The notes under the pieces: model-generated
What the model saw: the letters and a program-made list of their open reading frames with translations, nothing else
Databases searched by the model: none
What the model was told of the DNA's origin: nothing
Shown: in pieces, positions 1 through 5,481 of the stretch
Layout: each line of letters begins with the position of its first letter
Numbering within the stretch: the stretch's first letter is position 1
Translations under genes and position numbers: made by a program
Source of the DNA: a bacterium
GTDB lineage: Bacteria > Chlamydiota > Chlamydiia > Chlamydiales > SM23-39
Reading direction: 5' to 3'
DNA: 5,939 bases
NCBI GenBank assembly: GCA_021818045.1
Contig: JAKAFF010000100.1
Span: forward strand, 1 to 5,939

Positions 1-1650
1 CCCTGCTGCCCAAAAGTGGGTGAGGCGGTAGTTTCTGCAAACAGAGCCGCTGTATGTGATGACGACCCCGTCTTTTTGCAATTCGCTAAATGTGCGGCTG
101 ATCTCAACTCCAAGGCGCCAAAGCGAGTCGTTGACGTAAGGGTTCATCCATGAAACAAGGACGTTATTTTGCTTTTTACCAAGCGTGCCTCTAACGTGGA
201 AAAACTCTCCGCCGCCGCGCAGCTCTGATAAAGAGCCCCGGAAAAAGGCTCTAGATATGCCGCTTAAGTTGAAATTGCGCTCAGTGAGGTCGATGCCGCC
301 GAAGACGTCATCCATGGAGCTAAAGCCCATGAACAGGCTGACGTTGCCCGTTGTTGTCTCTTCCACTTCGATGTAGACGTCTCGATAGGTGTCGCCAAGC
401 GCTTCGTCATCAGCGGTGCGCACGGCATAGACGTTTACGCTTTTAAAATAACCGACGGCTTCGAGTCTTTGCTGGGTGGCTTTGAGTTTGCGAGAATCAA
501 ATGTTTCTCCTGGCACGAGGAGCGATTCCCGAAGGATGACATTGCTTTTTGTGGAGCTGTTGCCGAAAATGTGGACGAGTCCCACCTTGTATTTCTGTCC
601 CTCTTCGATCGTAAAGCCAACGTTGAAAACGGGCTGATCTTCGCAAAGGCATGTTTCAAATTGCACGCTTGCATCGATGTAGCCTTTTTGCCCATAGAGG
701 TCCTTGATCGCAATCTGGGCGTCTCTGACTTTGTCGGGGGAGTAGATCTCTCCTACAGAGATTTGGGCCTTTTTTTCGATCTCTTCATTGGAAAAGAGGG
801 TGTTTCCTTGGAACTGGACGTTGCCAAAATGGTAGATCGGGCCTTTATCTGCTGTAATTTCCACGATCATTCGGCGGCTTTGGGGGTCGTCTTTTAAGTC
901 GATATCTACCCTTGCGTCTGCATACCCTTTATTATGCAGGTAGTTGATAATCGTCATCCGATCTTGTTCCAAAGCTTCGTCTCGATAAATGCCCGTGCCC
1001 GTGAGCCAGCTGAATAGGAAATTGTATTTCCTTAGATACATCTGTTCGTACAGCTCGTTTTGTTCCGATTTGGAAAAGCCATTAAGTTCGATGCTGCCGA
1101 TATAACCGGGACGCCCTTCTTGGATATCAATGGTGATATCGACTTGGTTTGTGCCAGCGATGGGCTGTATGGTGTAGGTAAGTTGCGACTCAAAGTATCC
1201 CTTTTTAAAGTAAAATTGCTTCACTTTATTGAAGGACTTGTTGAAGTCTTGCCGATTGAATACGGTGTTGGTTTTGATGTCGAGTTCATCTTGGAGTGTC
1301 GATGTGCTGTATTGCGAGTTGCCGCTCCATACGATCTGGTGGATGATCGGTTTGGGAACTACGTGAATGGTAATATAGACTTGGCCGTTTTGCAGTTTTA
1401 ATGAGGGCGTGACTTGGTCGTATTCATCAGAGAGGCTTTTGAGGTCATTGTCAAAGGTGAGGCTCGAAAATTCATCGCCTTCTTGGGTTTTCAGCCGTGC
1501 TAGGACAGGCGCTGGGTCTACATAACCATCTTCTGAATCTACGACGATTTCAATGTGAGACACTTTCTTGTCATCGTACAACTCAGCTCCTATGAGAGGG
1601 GCTGTCATACTGGCGAAAAGCAGGGAGAGTAAAATGCAAGATCTAATCAT
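1..1650 (-). CDS. bamA: BamA/Omp85 outer-membrane assembly protein, N-terminal 550 codons (3' end outside window)
   Basis: BamA is the central beta-barrel protein of the BAM complex, which folds and inserts outer-membrane proteins. The frame is open for exactly 550 codons from the ATG at 1650 to the left edge with no stop, so the C-terminal barrel is missing from the window. Residues 1-22 form a signal peptide (MIRSC start, hydrophobic LLSLLFASM core, likely cleavage after IGA). Five POTRA repeats follow at about 29-101, 102-183, 184-271, 272-353 and 354-435. They show the recurring pattern of a FxGN-like turn (WSGNS, LNGFS, FQGNT, IFGNS) and a helix ending in a Gly-Tyr/Phe motif (KKGYFES, NKGYADA, QKGYIDA, AVGYFKS). 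The barrel begins near 436 with NVSLFMGFSSMDDVFGGIDL and ERNFNLSG. Cys334 and Cys336 form a CxC in POTRA4, and Cys538 lies in the barrel. It follows recR by 92 bases on the same strand. No strong Shine-Dalgarno is visible; the start is chosen because it directly precedes the signal peptide. In chlamydiae skp/ompH and lpxD usually follow downstream. Confidence 0.95.
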   Translation of the reverse strand, partial: MIRSCILLSLLFASMTAPLIGAELYDDKKVSHIEIVVDSEDGYVDPAPVLARLKTQEGDEFSSLTFDNDLKSLSDEYDQVTPSLKLQNGQVYITIHVVPKPIIHQIVWSGNSQYSTSTLQDELDIKTNTVFNRQDFNKSFNKVKQFYFKKGYFESQLTYTIQPIAGTNQVDITIDIQEGRPGYIGSIELNGFSKSEQNELYEQMYLRKYNFLFSWLTGTGIYRDEALEQDRMTIINYLHNKGYADARVDIDLKDDPQSRRMIVEITADKGPIYHFGNVQFQGNTLFSNEEIEKKAQISVGEIYSPDKVRDAQIAIKDLYGQKGYIDASVQFETCLCEDQPVFNVGFTIEEGQKYKVGLVHIFGNSSTKSNVILRESLLVPGETFDSRKLKATQQRLEAVGYFKSVNVYAVRTADDEALGDTYRDVYIEVEETTTGNVSLFMGFSSMDDVFGGIDLTERNFNLSGISRAFFRGSLSELRGGGEFFHVRGTLGKKQNNVLVSWMNPYVNDSLWRLGVEISRTFSELQKDGVVITYSGSVCRNYRLTHFWAAG

Positions 1651-1705
1651 GTCTTAAAATCCAATCGTTGTTCGATAAGCCAAGGCGTTCTTCACGGTGC
1701 TAACG

Positions 1706-1735
1706 ATGGTAGCAAAAGGGGTTAAAAAAAAACAA
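1706..1735 (-). promoter_or_regulatory. Weak candidate promoter for bamA in the recR-bamA gap
   Basis: Reading the minus strand, TTGTTT (1735-1730) and TACCAT (1711-1706) are 18 bases apart, with a run of nine T (1732-1724) overlapping the -35 side. A small dyad, TGCTA/TAGCA (1698-1702 and 1710-1714, 7-base loop), overlaps the -10 candidate. Predicted transcription would start near 1699, leaving a leader of about 50 bases before the bamA ATG. Each hexamer match is modest (3/6 and 4/6), so this is inference; bamA could simply be co-transcribed with recR. Confidence 0.2.
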
Positions 1736-1742
1736 CAACCTA

Positions 1743-2339
1743 TTAAGAAAGAGACTGTCTGCCGAGAAGAGATCGGGTGAGTGTTCCGCTATCAATATGT
1801 TCTAAACTACTTCCGATGGGGAGTCCGAACGCGAGGCGCGAAATCGATAGATTGGGTCTGGATAAGACGCTTTTGAGATAAAGAGCCGTTGTGTCCCCTT
1901 CTAAAGTGGAGTCAAACGCGATGATGAGTTCTTTCACTCCTGCAAGCCTTGCTTCAATGCGATCGATTTTTAAGGAGGAAACGTGGCGGCCGTCGAGAGG
2001 GGAGAGGAGATGCTCTACGACATGGTACAAGCCTCGATAGCTTTGCGTCTCTTCAATCGCATACGCATCGCGAGCGGACGCCAGGATGCAAAGAGAGGTC
2101 GTGTCGCGTGTTGTGGAGCAAAAGGGGCAGGTGCCGCAAGAGGTGAGACAGCTGCAAGTAGGACAGGGAGGGATTTTCGCGCGGATGGTTTGTAAATGGC
2201 TTCCCAAATCTTGGAGGTGCGCTTCGTCCCATTTGATGAGTTCGAAGGCAAAGCGCTCCGCTGTTTTGGTGCCCACGCCAGGTAATTTTTTTAGGTAAGC
2301 AATCAGAGGAAGGAGCTCTTCGGGAAGTCGGTGCGCCAT
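1743..2339 (-). CDS. recR: Recombination mediator protein RecR
   Basis: RecR works with RecO (and RecF) to load RecA onto SSB-coated single-stranded DNA during gap repair. The 198-residue product has the normal family length. A helix-hairpin-helix lies at about 19-34 (LPGVGTKTAERFAFEL). A four-Cys zinc finger is formed by Cys59, Cys62, Cys71 and Cys74, with two further cysteines (64, 68) between the pairs. A Toprim domain covers about 83-165, including the SPLDG (113-117) and TLEGDTTA (145-152) motifs. The C-terminal signature runs from FGLPIG (171-176) through TLTRSLLGR (186-194). The residue aligned with the Toprim glutamate (E. coli VVESPAD; here ILASARD) is Ala87. I chose the ATG at 2339 because it gives MAHRLPEEL, matching the usual RecR N-terminus. 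An upstream in-frame ATG at 2390 would add a 17-residue hydrophobic extension that the family lacks. Neither start has a Shine-Dalgarno. It lies upstream of bamA and divergent from fabH. Confidence 0.94.
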   Translation of the reverse strand: MAHRLPEELLPLIAYLKKLPGVGTKTAERFAFELIKWDEAHLQDLGSHLQTIRAKIPPCPTCSCLTSCGTCPFCSTTRDTTSLCILASARDAYAIEETQSYRGLYHVVEHLLSPLDGRHVSSLKIDRIEARLAGVKELIIAFDSTLEGDTTALYLKSVLSRPNLSISRLAFGLPIGSSLEHIDSGTLTRSLLGRQSLS

Positions 2340-2347
2340 GCATGCGA

Positions 2348-2375
2348 AGTGTAGCACAAATAGAATTGTTTGTAA
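2348..2375 (-). promoter_or_regulatory. Candidate promoter for recR, giving a very short or absent leader
   Basis: On the minus strand TTACAA (2375-2370) is followed after 16 bases by TACACT (2353-2348), a fair match to a housekeeping sigma promoter (4/6 and 4/6). Only eight bases separate this -10 from the recR ATG at 2339, so the transcript would start at or a few bases before the start codon. That fits the missing Shine-Dalgarno. This is a pattern match by eye without experimental support. Confidence 0.35.
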
Positions 2376-2383
2376 GAGGTCTA

Positions 2384-2412
2384 TTCCCATTTAAGCGCCG
2401 ATTCGCTAAACT
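2384..2412 (+). promoter_or_regulatory. Candidate promoter for the fabH-fabD-fabG operon
   Basis: TTCCCA (2384-2389) and TAAACT (2407-2412) are separated by 17 bases, with 4/6 matches to each consensus hexamer. The predicted start near 2419 would leave about five bases before the fabH ATG at 2424, consistent with the absence of a Shine-Dalgarno there (upstream bases are CGACCCCATAT). It sits back to back with the recR candidate. The operon needs a promoter in this gap or inside recR, but this exact placement is inference. Confidence 0.3.
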
Positions 2413-2423
2413 CGACCCCATAT

Positions 2424-3416
2424 ATGAAGAAAAGCCGAGCGAAAATCGTTGGGACCGGTTCCTATTTGCCCCATCGGATTTTGTCCAACCAAGACTTGGA
2501 GAAGATGGTGGAGACGAGTGACGAGTGGATCGTCACTCGGACCGGGATGCGCGAGCGTAGAATTGCAGCTCCAGAAGAGTTCACCTCAACGATGGGGGCG
2601 GAGGCAGGAAAACGGGCCATTGCGAGCGCCGGGATTTCAGCTGACCAGATCGATTTCATTTTGGTTGCGACCTTGACACCTGATTATATTTTCCCAAGTA
2701 CCGCATGTCTGGTGCAGCAGGCTCTTGGCGCGAAAAGAGCAAGCGGTGTGGATGTGCAGGCAGCATGCGCAGGCTTTCCTTATCTTTTGCTCATGGCCAA
2801 ATCCTTTGTAGAAAGCGGGATTTATAAAAATGTTTTAATCGTCGCTGCTGAAAAACTCTCTTCGATCACGAATTACCGAGATCGCTCCACTTGCATCCTT
2901 TTTGGAGATGGGGCGTCGGCATGCGTGGTGTCCGCTGAAGGGGAGGGGCTGGAGATCGAAAGCGTGTGCCTTGGGGCGGATGGAGAACTTGCTGATTTGA
3001 TTGTGATGCCGGCTGGTGGGTGCCGTCTTCCTGCTTCGCAGCAGACTGTGGCTGAAGAGCAACATTATATTAAAATGGCGGGTAGCGAAGTTTTTAAGCA
3101 TGCCGTGCGGAGGATGGAAGCTTCTTGCAAAGAGTGCTTAGAGGGTCTTGGCATTTCGGAAAAGGAAATTAGTTGGCTCATTCCGCATCAAGCCAATTTG
3201 CGTATCATCGATGCAATGGCTAAGCGATTTGAGCATTTGCCGTCAGATCGGATTTTTAAAACGGTCGAAAAATATGGAAACACTTCTGCTTCATCTGTTG
3301 GCATTGCCTTAGATGAGTTGTTGAGAAGATCTCCTTTGGCGCAAGGGGAGAGGGTTTTGCTCACCGCTTTTGGAGCAGGACTTACTTGGGGAGCTGGAGT
3401 TTTGAGGGCTACATGA
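2424..3416 (+). CDS. fabH: 3-oxoacyl-ACP synthase III (KAS III)
   Basis: FabH condenses an acyl-CoA primer with malonyl-ACP to start each round of type II fatty-acid synthesis in the cytoplasm. The product is 330 residues, slightly longer than E. coli FabH (317). The full catalytic triad is visible: Cys115 in VQAACAGFPY, His255 in LIPHQANLRI and Asn286 in KYGNTSASS. CoA-contact residues Trp35 and Arg39 lie in TSDEWIVTRTG. Phe90 (YIFPSTAC) corresponds to E. coli Phe87, a residue lining the primer pocket in acetyl-CoA-preferring enzymes. The glycine-rich C-terminus (AFGAGLTWGAGVLR) is typical. The start at 2424 gives the standard N-terminus (KIVGTGSYLP), but no Shine-Dalgarno precedes it. It is first in the fab operon, and its TGA stop overlaps the fabD ATG as ATGA. 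Phrases such as LEKMVETSDEW and EVFKHAVRRME recall chlamydial FabH. Confidence 0.97.
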   Translation: MKKSRAKIVGTGSYLPHRILSNQDLEKMVETSDEWIVTRTGMRERRIAAPEEFTSTMGAEAGKRAIASAGISADQIDFILVATLTPDYIFPSTACLVQQALGAKRASGVDVQAACAGFPYLLLMAKSFVESGIYKNVLIVAAEKLSSITNYRDRSTCILFGDGASACVVSAEGEGLEIESVCLGADGELADLIVMPAGGCRLPASQQTVAEEQHYIKMAGSEVFKHAVRRMEASCKECLEGLGISEKEISWLIPHQANLRIIDAMAKRFEHLPSDRIFKTVEKYGNTSASSVGIALDELLRRSPLAQGERVLLTAFGAGLTWGAGVLRAT

Positions 3417-4339
3417 GGAGCAAAATTGCTTTTTTATTTCCAGGTCAAGGGGTCCAGTACGTGGGGATGGGGAGAGATTTTTACGACTCATTTCCCGTTG
3501 CACGAGAGACATTTCAAGAAGCCGATGATTTGCTGGGAGAGCACCTATCTAAGGTCATTTTTCAAGGATCTGAAGAACTTTTAACAGAGACGCTCAATAG
3601 TCAGCTTGCGATTTTTATTGTCAGTATGGCCCTCTTTCGGACAGTGAGACAGCAGTTGCCAGAGTTAGTGCCTGCGGTATGCGGGGGGCTCAGTTTGGGA
3701 GAATATAGCGCCCTTTGTGCATCGGGCAGGCTGCAATTTGCCGAAGCGCTTTTGCTCGTTCGCAAAAGAGCCCATTTGATGAGCGATGCGTGTAGGATGA
3801 ACCTTGGGTCGATGGCAGCTGTTTTGGGGCTCGATGCCTCCTTGATCGAGACGGCGCTACAGAGCTTGCAGGGGGTGTGGGTTGCCAATTACAACGCTCC
3901 AGGGCAAACGGTGATTTCTGGGACTCGAGAAGGAGTGGAGAGGGCGTCCATTGTACTCAAAGAGAGAGGGGCAAGACGGGTTTTGCCCTTGGCTGTGCAA
4001 GGAGCTTTTCATAGCCCTTTGATGCAGTCTGCCCAAGAGGGTCTTCGGGAGGCGATTGATCGGGCTTTATTTAGCAGTAGTTCGGTTGGACTTGTGATGA
4101 ATGTGCCCGGGGATTTTGTCTCAGATCTTACAAAGATCAAGGAAAATCTCACCCAGCAGGTGACGCAATCTGTGCGATGGGAGCAAGGGCTACAGGCCAT
4201 GCAGCGCGCAGGGGTCGACCTTTATCTAGAGGTGGGGTGTGGCAAAACTTTAACTGGCTTGAATCGCAAAATGGGCCTATCTGTTGCAGCTTCAATAGAA
4301 AAGGTGGGCGATTTGGAGGGGATCTATGCAATTGCTTAA
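3413..4339 (+). CDS. fabD: Malonyl-CoA:ACP transacylase
   Basis: FabD moves malonyl from CoA to the acyl carrier protein, supplying the extender unit for FabH and the elongating synthases. The 308-residue product matches the family length. The N-terminal oxyanion motif is FPGQGVQ (Gln11). The nucleophile is Ser94 in GLSLGE, with Leu replacing the His usual in the GHSxG motif. Arg119 (VRKRAHLM) fits the malonyl-carboxylate-binding arginine, and His200 in GAFHSPLM is the catalytic base. ANYNAPGQTVISG (158-170) and EVGCGKTL (273-280) are also characteristic. I chose the ATG at 3413 because it overlaps the fabH stop as ATGA, has GAGGG four bases upstream (3404-3408), and gives the standard MRSKIAFLFPGQG start. 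An in-frame start at 3386 would add nine non-family residues inside fabH. The 3' end overlaps fabG by 14 bases. Confidence 0.96.
   Translation: MRSKIAFLFPGQGVQYVGMGRDFYDSFPVARETFQEADDLLGEHLSKVIFQGSEELLTETLNSQLAIFIVSMALFRTVRQQLPELVPAVCGGLSLGEYSALCASGRLQFAEALLLVRKRAHLMSDACRMNLGSMAAVLGLDASLIETALQSLQGVWVANYNAPGQTVISGTREGVERASIVLKERGARRVLPLAVQGAFHSPLMQSAQEGLREAIDRALFSSSSVGLVMNVPGDFVSDLTKIKENLTQQVTQSVRWEQGLQAMQRAGVDLYLEVGCGKTLTGLNRKMGLSVAASIEKVGDLEGIYAIA
4315..4320 (+). promoter_or_regulatory. Shine-Dalgarno of fabG, inside the fabD coding region
   Basis: GGAGGG lies five bases before the fabG ATG at 4326 and within the last codons of fabD. It is the best ribosome-binding site in the window. It fixes the fabG start and the 14-base overlap with fabD, so ribosomes finishing fabD would pass directly over it. 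Confidence 0.8.
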
Positions 4340-5081
4340 GGGAAAAGTGGCTCTCATTACGGGTGGCACTGCAGGTATTGGAAAGGCAATTGCTTGTCTT
4401 TATGCCGAGCAGGGCGCAGATGTTGTGATTTTGGGGACCCATCCAGAGCGCTCTAAACAAGCTTTGCAAGAAATTGAAGCCTGCAGGGCGGATCCTGTGC
4501 AGAAAGTCTCCGTTTTCCTCGTCGATGTGGCAAATGCTAAGGGTGTCGATGAAGTGGTAGAGCAGATTCTTAAAGTACACGGCAAAGTCGATATTTTGGT
4601 AAATAATGCCGGTATTACGCGCGATAATCTTCTCATGAAAATGAAGGAAGAGGATTGGGATCAAGTGCTCGATGTCAATCTCAAATCTGTGTATAATACT
4701 TGTCGAGCGCTGGCTCGGTCTATGCTTAAGGCGAAAGCGGGCTGTATCATCAACATCTCCTCTGTTATTGGGTTGATGGGGGGGGCTGGGCAGGTGAATT
4801 ATGCAGCCTCGAAATCGGGGATGATCGGTTTTACGAAATCTTTAGCCAAAGAGCTTGCTACTCGAGGGATTAGGGCGAACTGCATAGCGCCCGGATATAT
4901 AGCGACGCAAATGACCGAGGTGCTGCCAGAGGCTCATAAGGAGGCGATTTTAAGCCAGATCCCTATGAATCGGATCGGCCAGCCTCGCGATGTGGCGCAT
5001 GTCGCATTATTTTTAGCCAGCGATTTAGCAGGTTACATTACGGGACAAGTGGTCACCGTAGATGGCGGAATGGTCATGTGA
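4326..5081 (+). CDS. fabG: 3-oxoacyl-ACP reductase
   Basis: FabG reduces 3-ketoacyl-ACP to 3-hydroxyacyl-ACP with NADPH, the first reduction of the elongation cycle. The product is a classical short-chain dehydrogenase/reductase of 251 residues. The Rossmann cofactor motif is TGGTAGIG (12-19), followed by NNAG (93-96) and the structural Asn118 (DVNLKS). The catalytic residues are Ser146 (NISSVIG), Tyr159 and Lys163 (NYAASKSG), with the same Ser-Tyr-Lys spacing as E. coli FabG. APGYIATQMT (188-197) and the C-terminal VTVDGGMVM are FabG-like and favour this identity over a generic SDR. The start is supported by GGAGGG five bases upstream, and the gene overlaps fabD by 14 bases. The stop is followed within five bases by a long inverted repeat that separates fabG from acpP. 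Confidence 0.96.
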   Translation: MQLLKGKVALITGGTAGIGKAIACLYAEQGADVVILGTHPERSKQALQEIEACRADPVQKVSVFLVDVANAKGVDEVVEQILKVHGKVDILVNNAGITRDNLLMKMKEEDWDQVLDVNLKSVYNTCRALARSMLKAKAGCIINISSVIGLMGGAGQVNYAASKSGMIGFTKSLAKELATRGIRANCIAPGYIATQMTEVLPEAHKEAILSQIPMNRIGQPRDVAHVALFLASDLAGYITGQVVTVDGGMVM

Positions 5082-5086
5082 TTAAA

Positions 5087-5157
5087 TATACACAAATGAG
5101 TTCAAAAGTTGGCTTTGGCGCAGCCGAAAATTCAACTTTTGAACTCATTTGTGTATA
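5087..5157 (+). repeat. Perfect 25-bp inverted repeat with 21-base loop between fabG and acpP
   Basis: The left arm at 5087-5111 (TATACACAAATGAGTTC then AAAAGTTG) is matched without error by its reverse complement at 5133-5157. The 21-base loop holds a smaller GGCT/AGCC pairing (5111-5114 with 5122-5125) that competes slightly with the long stem. In the fabG-acpP read-through transcript this would be a very stable hairpin ending 17 bases before the acpP ATG. The 3' side runs into ATAACAACAAAAAGG, with no U-run, so it is not a standard intrinsic terminator. It could be an RNase III or mRNA-stability site, a transcription damper, an operator, or a small palindromic repeat element; the sequence alone does not decide. 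Confidence 0.9.
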
Positions 5158-5159
5158 AC
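5131..5159 (+). promoter_or_regulatory. Candidate acpP promoter in the right arm of the inverted repeat
   Basis: TATAAC (5154-5159) matches the -10 consensus at 5/6. TTCAAC (5131-5136) is a weak -35 (3/6) placed 17 bases upstream. Transcription would start near 5166, only about nine bases before the acpP ATG, so the resulting mRNA would lack the hairpin that read-through mRNA contains. This is inference from spacing and a good -10. Confidence 0.3.
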
Positions 5160-5165
5160 AACAAA

Positions 5166-5172
5166 AAGGAAG
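5166..5172 (+). promoter_or_regulatory. Shine-Dalgarno of acpP
   Basis: AAGGAAG lies two bases before the ATG at 5175, with its AGGA core four bases away. It decides the acpP start against an in-frame TTG at 5109, which lies at the hairpin loop, has no ribosome-binding site and would add 22 residues not found in acyl carrier proteins. Confidence 0.65.
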
Positions 5173-5174
5173 TT

Positions 5175-5414
5175 ATGACAATACAAAAAGAAGTGATTGA
5201 TATCATTGTAGAGCAATTGGGAGTCGAAGTGAATGATGTGACGATGGAGAAATCTTTCGTCGAAGATCTCAATGCCGATTCGCTCGATCTGACTGAATTA
5301 ATCATGACTTTTGAAGAGCGGTTTGGTTTTGAAATTTCTGAGGAAGATGCAGAAAAATTAAAGACCGTGGCCGACGTAGTTGCATACATTGAAAAGCGCA
5401 AAGTGATGGCTTAA
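5175..5414 (+). CDS. acpP: Acyl carrier protein
   Basis: AcpP carries the growing acyl chain as a thioester on a 4'-phosphopantetheine arm and is the substrate of FabD, FabH and FabG encoded just upstream. The product is 79 residues, standard for the family, and strongly acidic in its central part. The arm attaches at Ser36 in the DSL motif (DLNADSLDLTEL, 31-42). The recognition helix after it (ELIMTFEERFGFEISEEDAEK) and the closing TVADVVAYIE (66-75) are typical. It uses the AAGGAAG site directly upstream. Unlike fabH-fabD-fabG, which overlap, acpP is set apart by 93 bases containing a long inverted repeat and a promoter candidate, which suggests its level is controlled separately; ACP is usually needed in much larger amounts than the enzymes. 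It converges on the unknown minus-strand gene at 5482. Confidence 0.97.
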   Translation: MTIQKEVIDIIVEQLGVEVNDVTMEKSFVEDLNADSLDLTELIMTFEERFGFEISEEDAEKLKTVADVVAYIEKRKVMA

Positions 5415-5420
5415 AGCAAA

Positions 5421-5452
5421 AAGGGTGCCGCTACTTGCGTAGTGACACCCTT
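5421..5452. terminator. Intrinsic terminator hairpin between convergent genes, strongest for the minus strand
   Basis: AAGGGTG (5421-5427) pairs with CACCCTT (5446-5452). After one C-A mismatch, a further six pairs including one G-U (5429-5434 with 5439-5444) close a TTGC loop. Read on the minus strand the stem is followed by TTTGCTTT, giving TTTTTGCTTT with the stem base, so it should end transcription of the gene at 5482. On the plus strand the tail is TTAAAAG, a poor U-run, so termination of acpP there is less certain. Confidence 0.8.
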
Positions 5453-5481
5453 AAAAGATCATCAATTCAGTGGTCTTTGTC

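Noticed and set aside
469..897. 142-codon plus-strand open frame antisense to bamA (others at 185-376 and 1060-1401)
   Set aside because: The minus strand encodes a continuous BamA with signal peptide and POTRA repeats; the antisense products show no family features and have no ribosome-binding or promoter context.
1698..1714. TGCTA/TAGCA dyad as a terminator for recR
   Set aside because: The stem is only 5 bp, and the T-run lies before it, not after it, in the direction of recR transcription.
2340..2390. Upstream ATG for recR at 2390 adding 17 hydrophobic residues (a signal-like extension)
   Set aside because: RecR is cytoplasmic and the family starts near MAHRLPEEL; the extension has no Shine-Dalgarno and overlaps the divergent promoter gap.
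2053..2421. Minus-strand open frame overlapping recR in another frame, plus several plus-strand frames at 1949-2298
   Set aside because: recR in its own frame shows helix-hairpin-helix, zinc-finger and Toprim motifs; these frames are shadows of it.
4149..4664. 171-codon minus-strand open frame across the fabD-fabG junction
   Set aside because: It is antisense to two well-supported genes whose active-site motifs run through the region; its product resembles nothing I know.
5087..5157. Inverted repeat as insertion-sequence ends or a CRISPR-like repeat
   Set aside because: The 21-base interior cannot hold a transposase, no flanking target duplication is evident, and there is only one dyad with no direct repeats.
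5109..5174. TTG start giving acpP a 22-residue N-terminal extension
   Set aside because: It begins at the inner end of the hairpin's left arm, has no ribosome-binding site, and standard ACP begins at the ATG at 5175 with AAGGAAG upstream.
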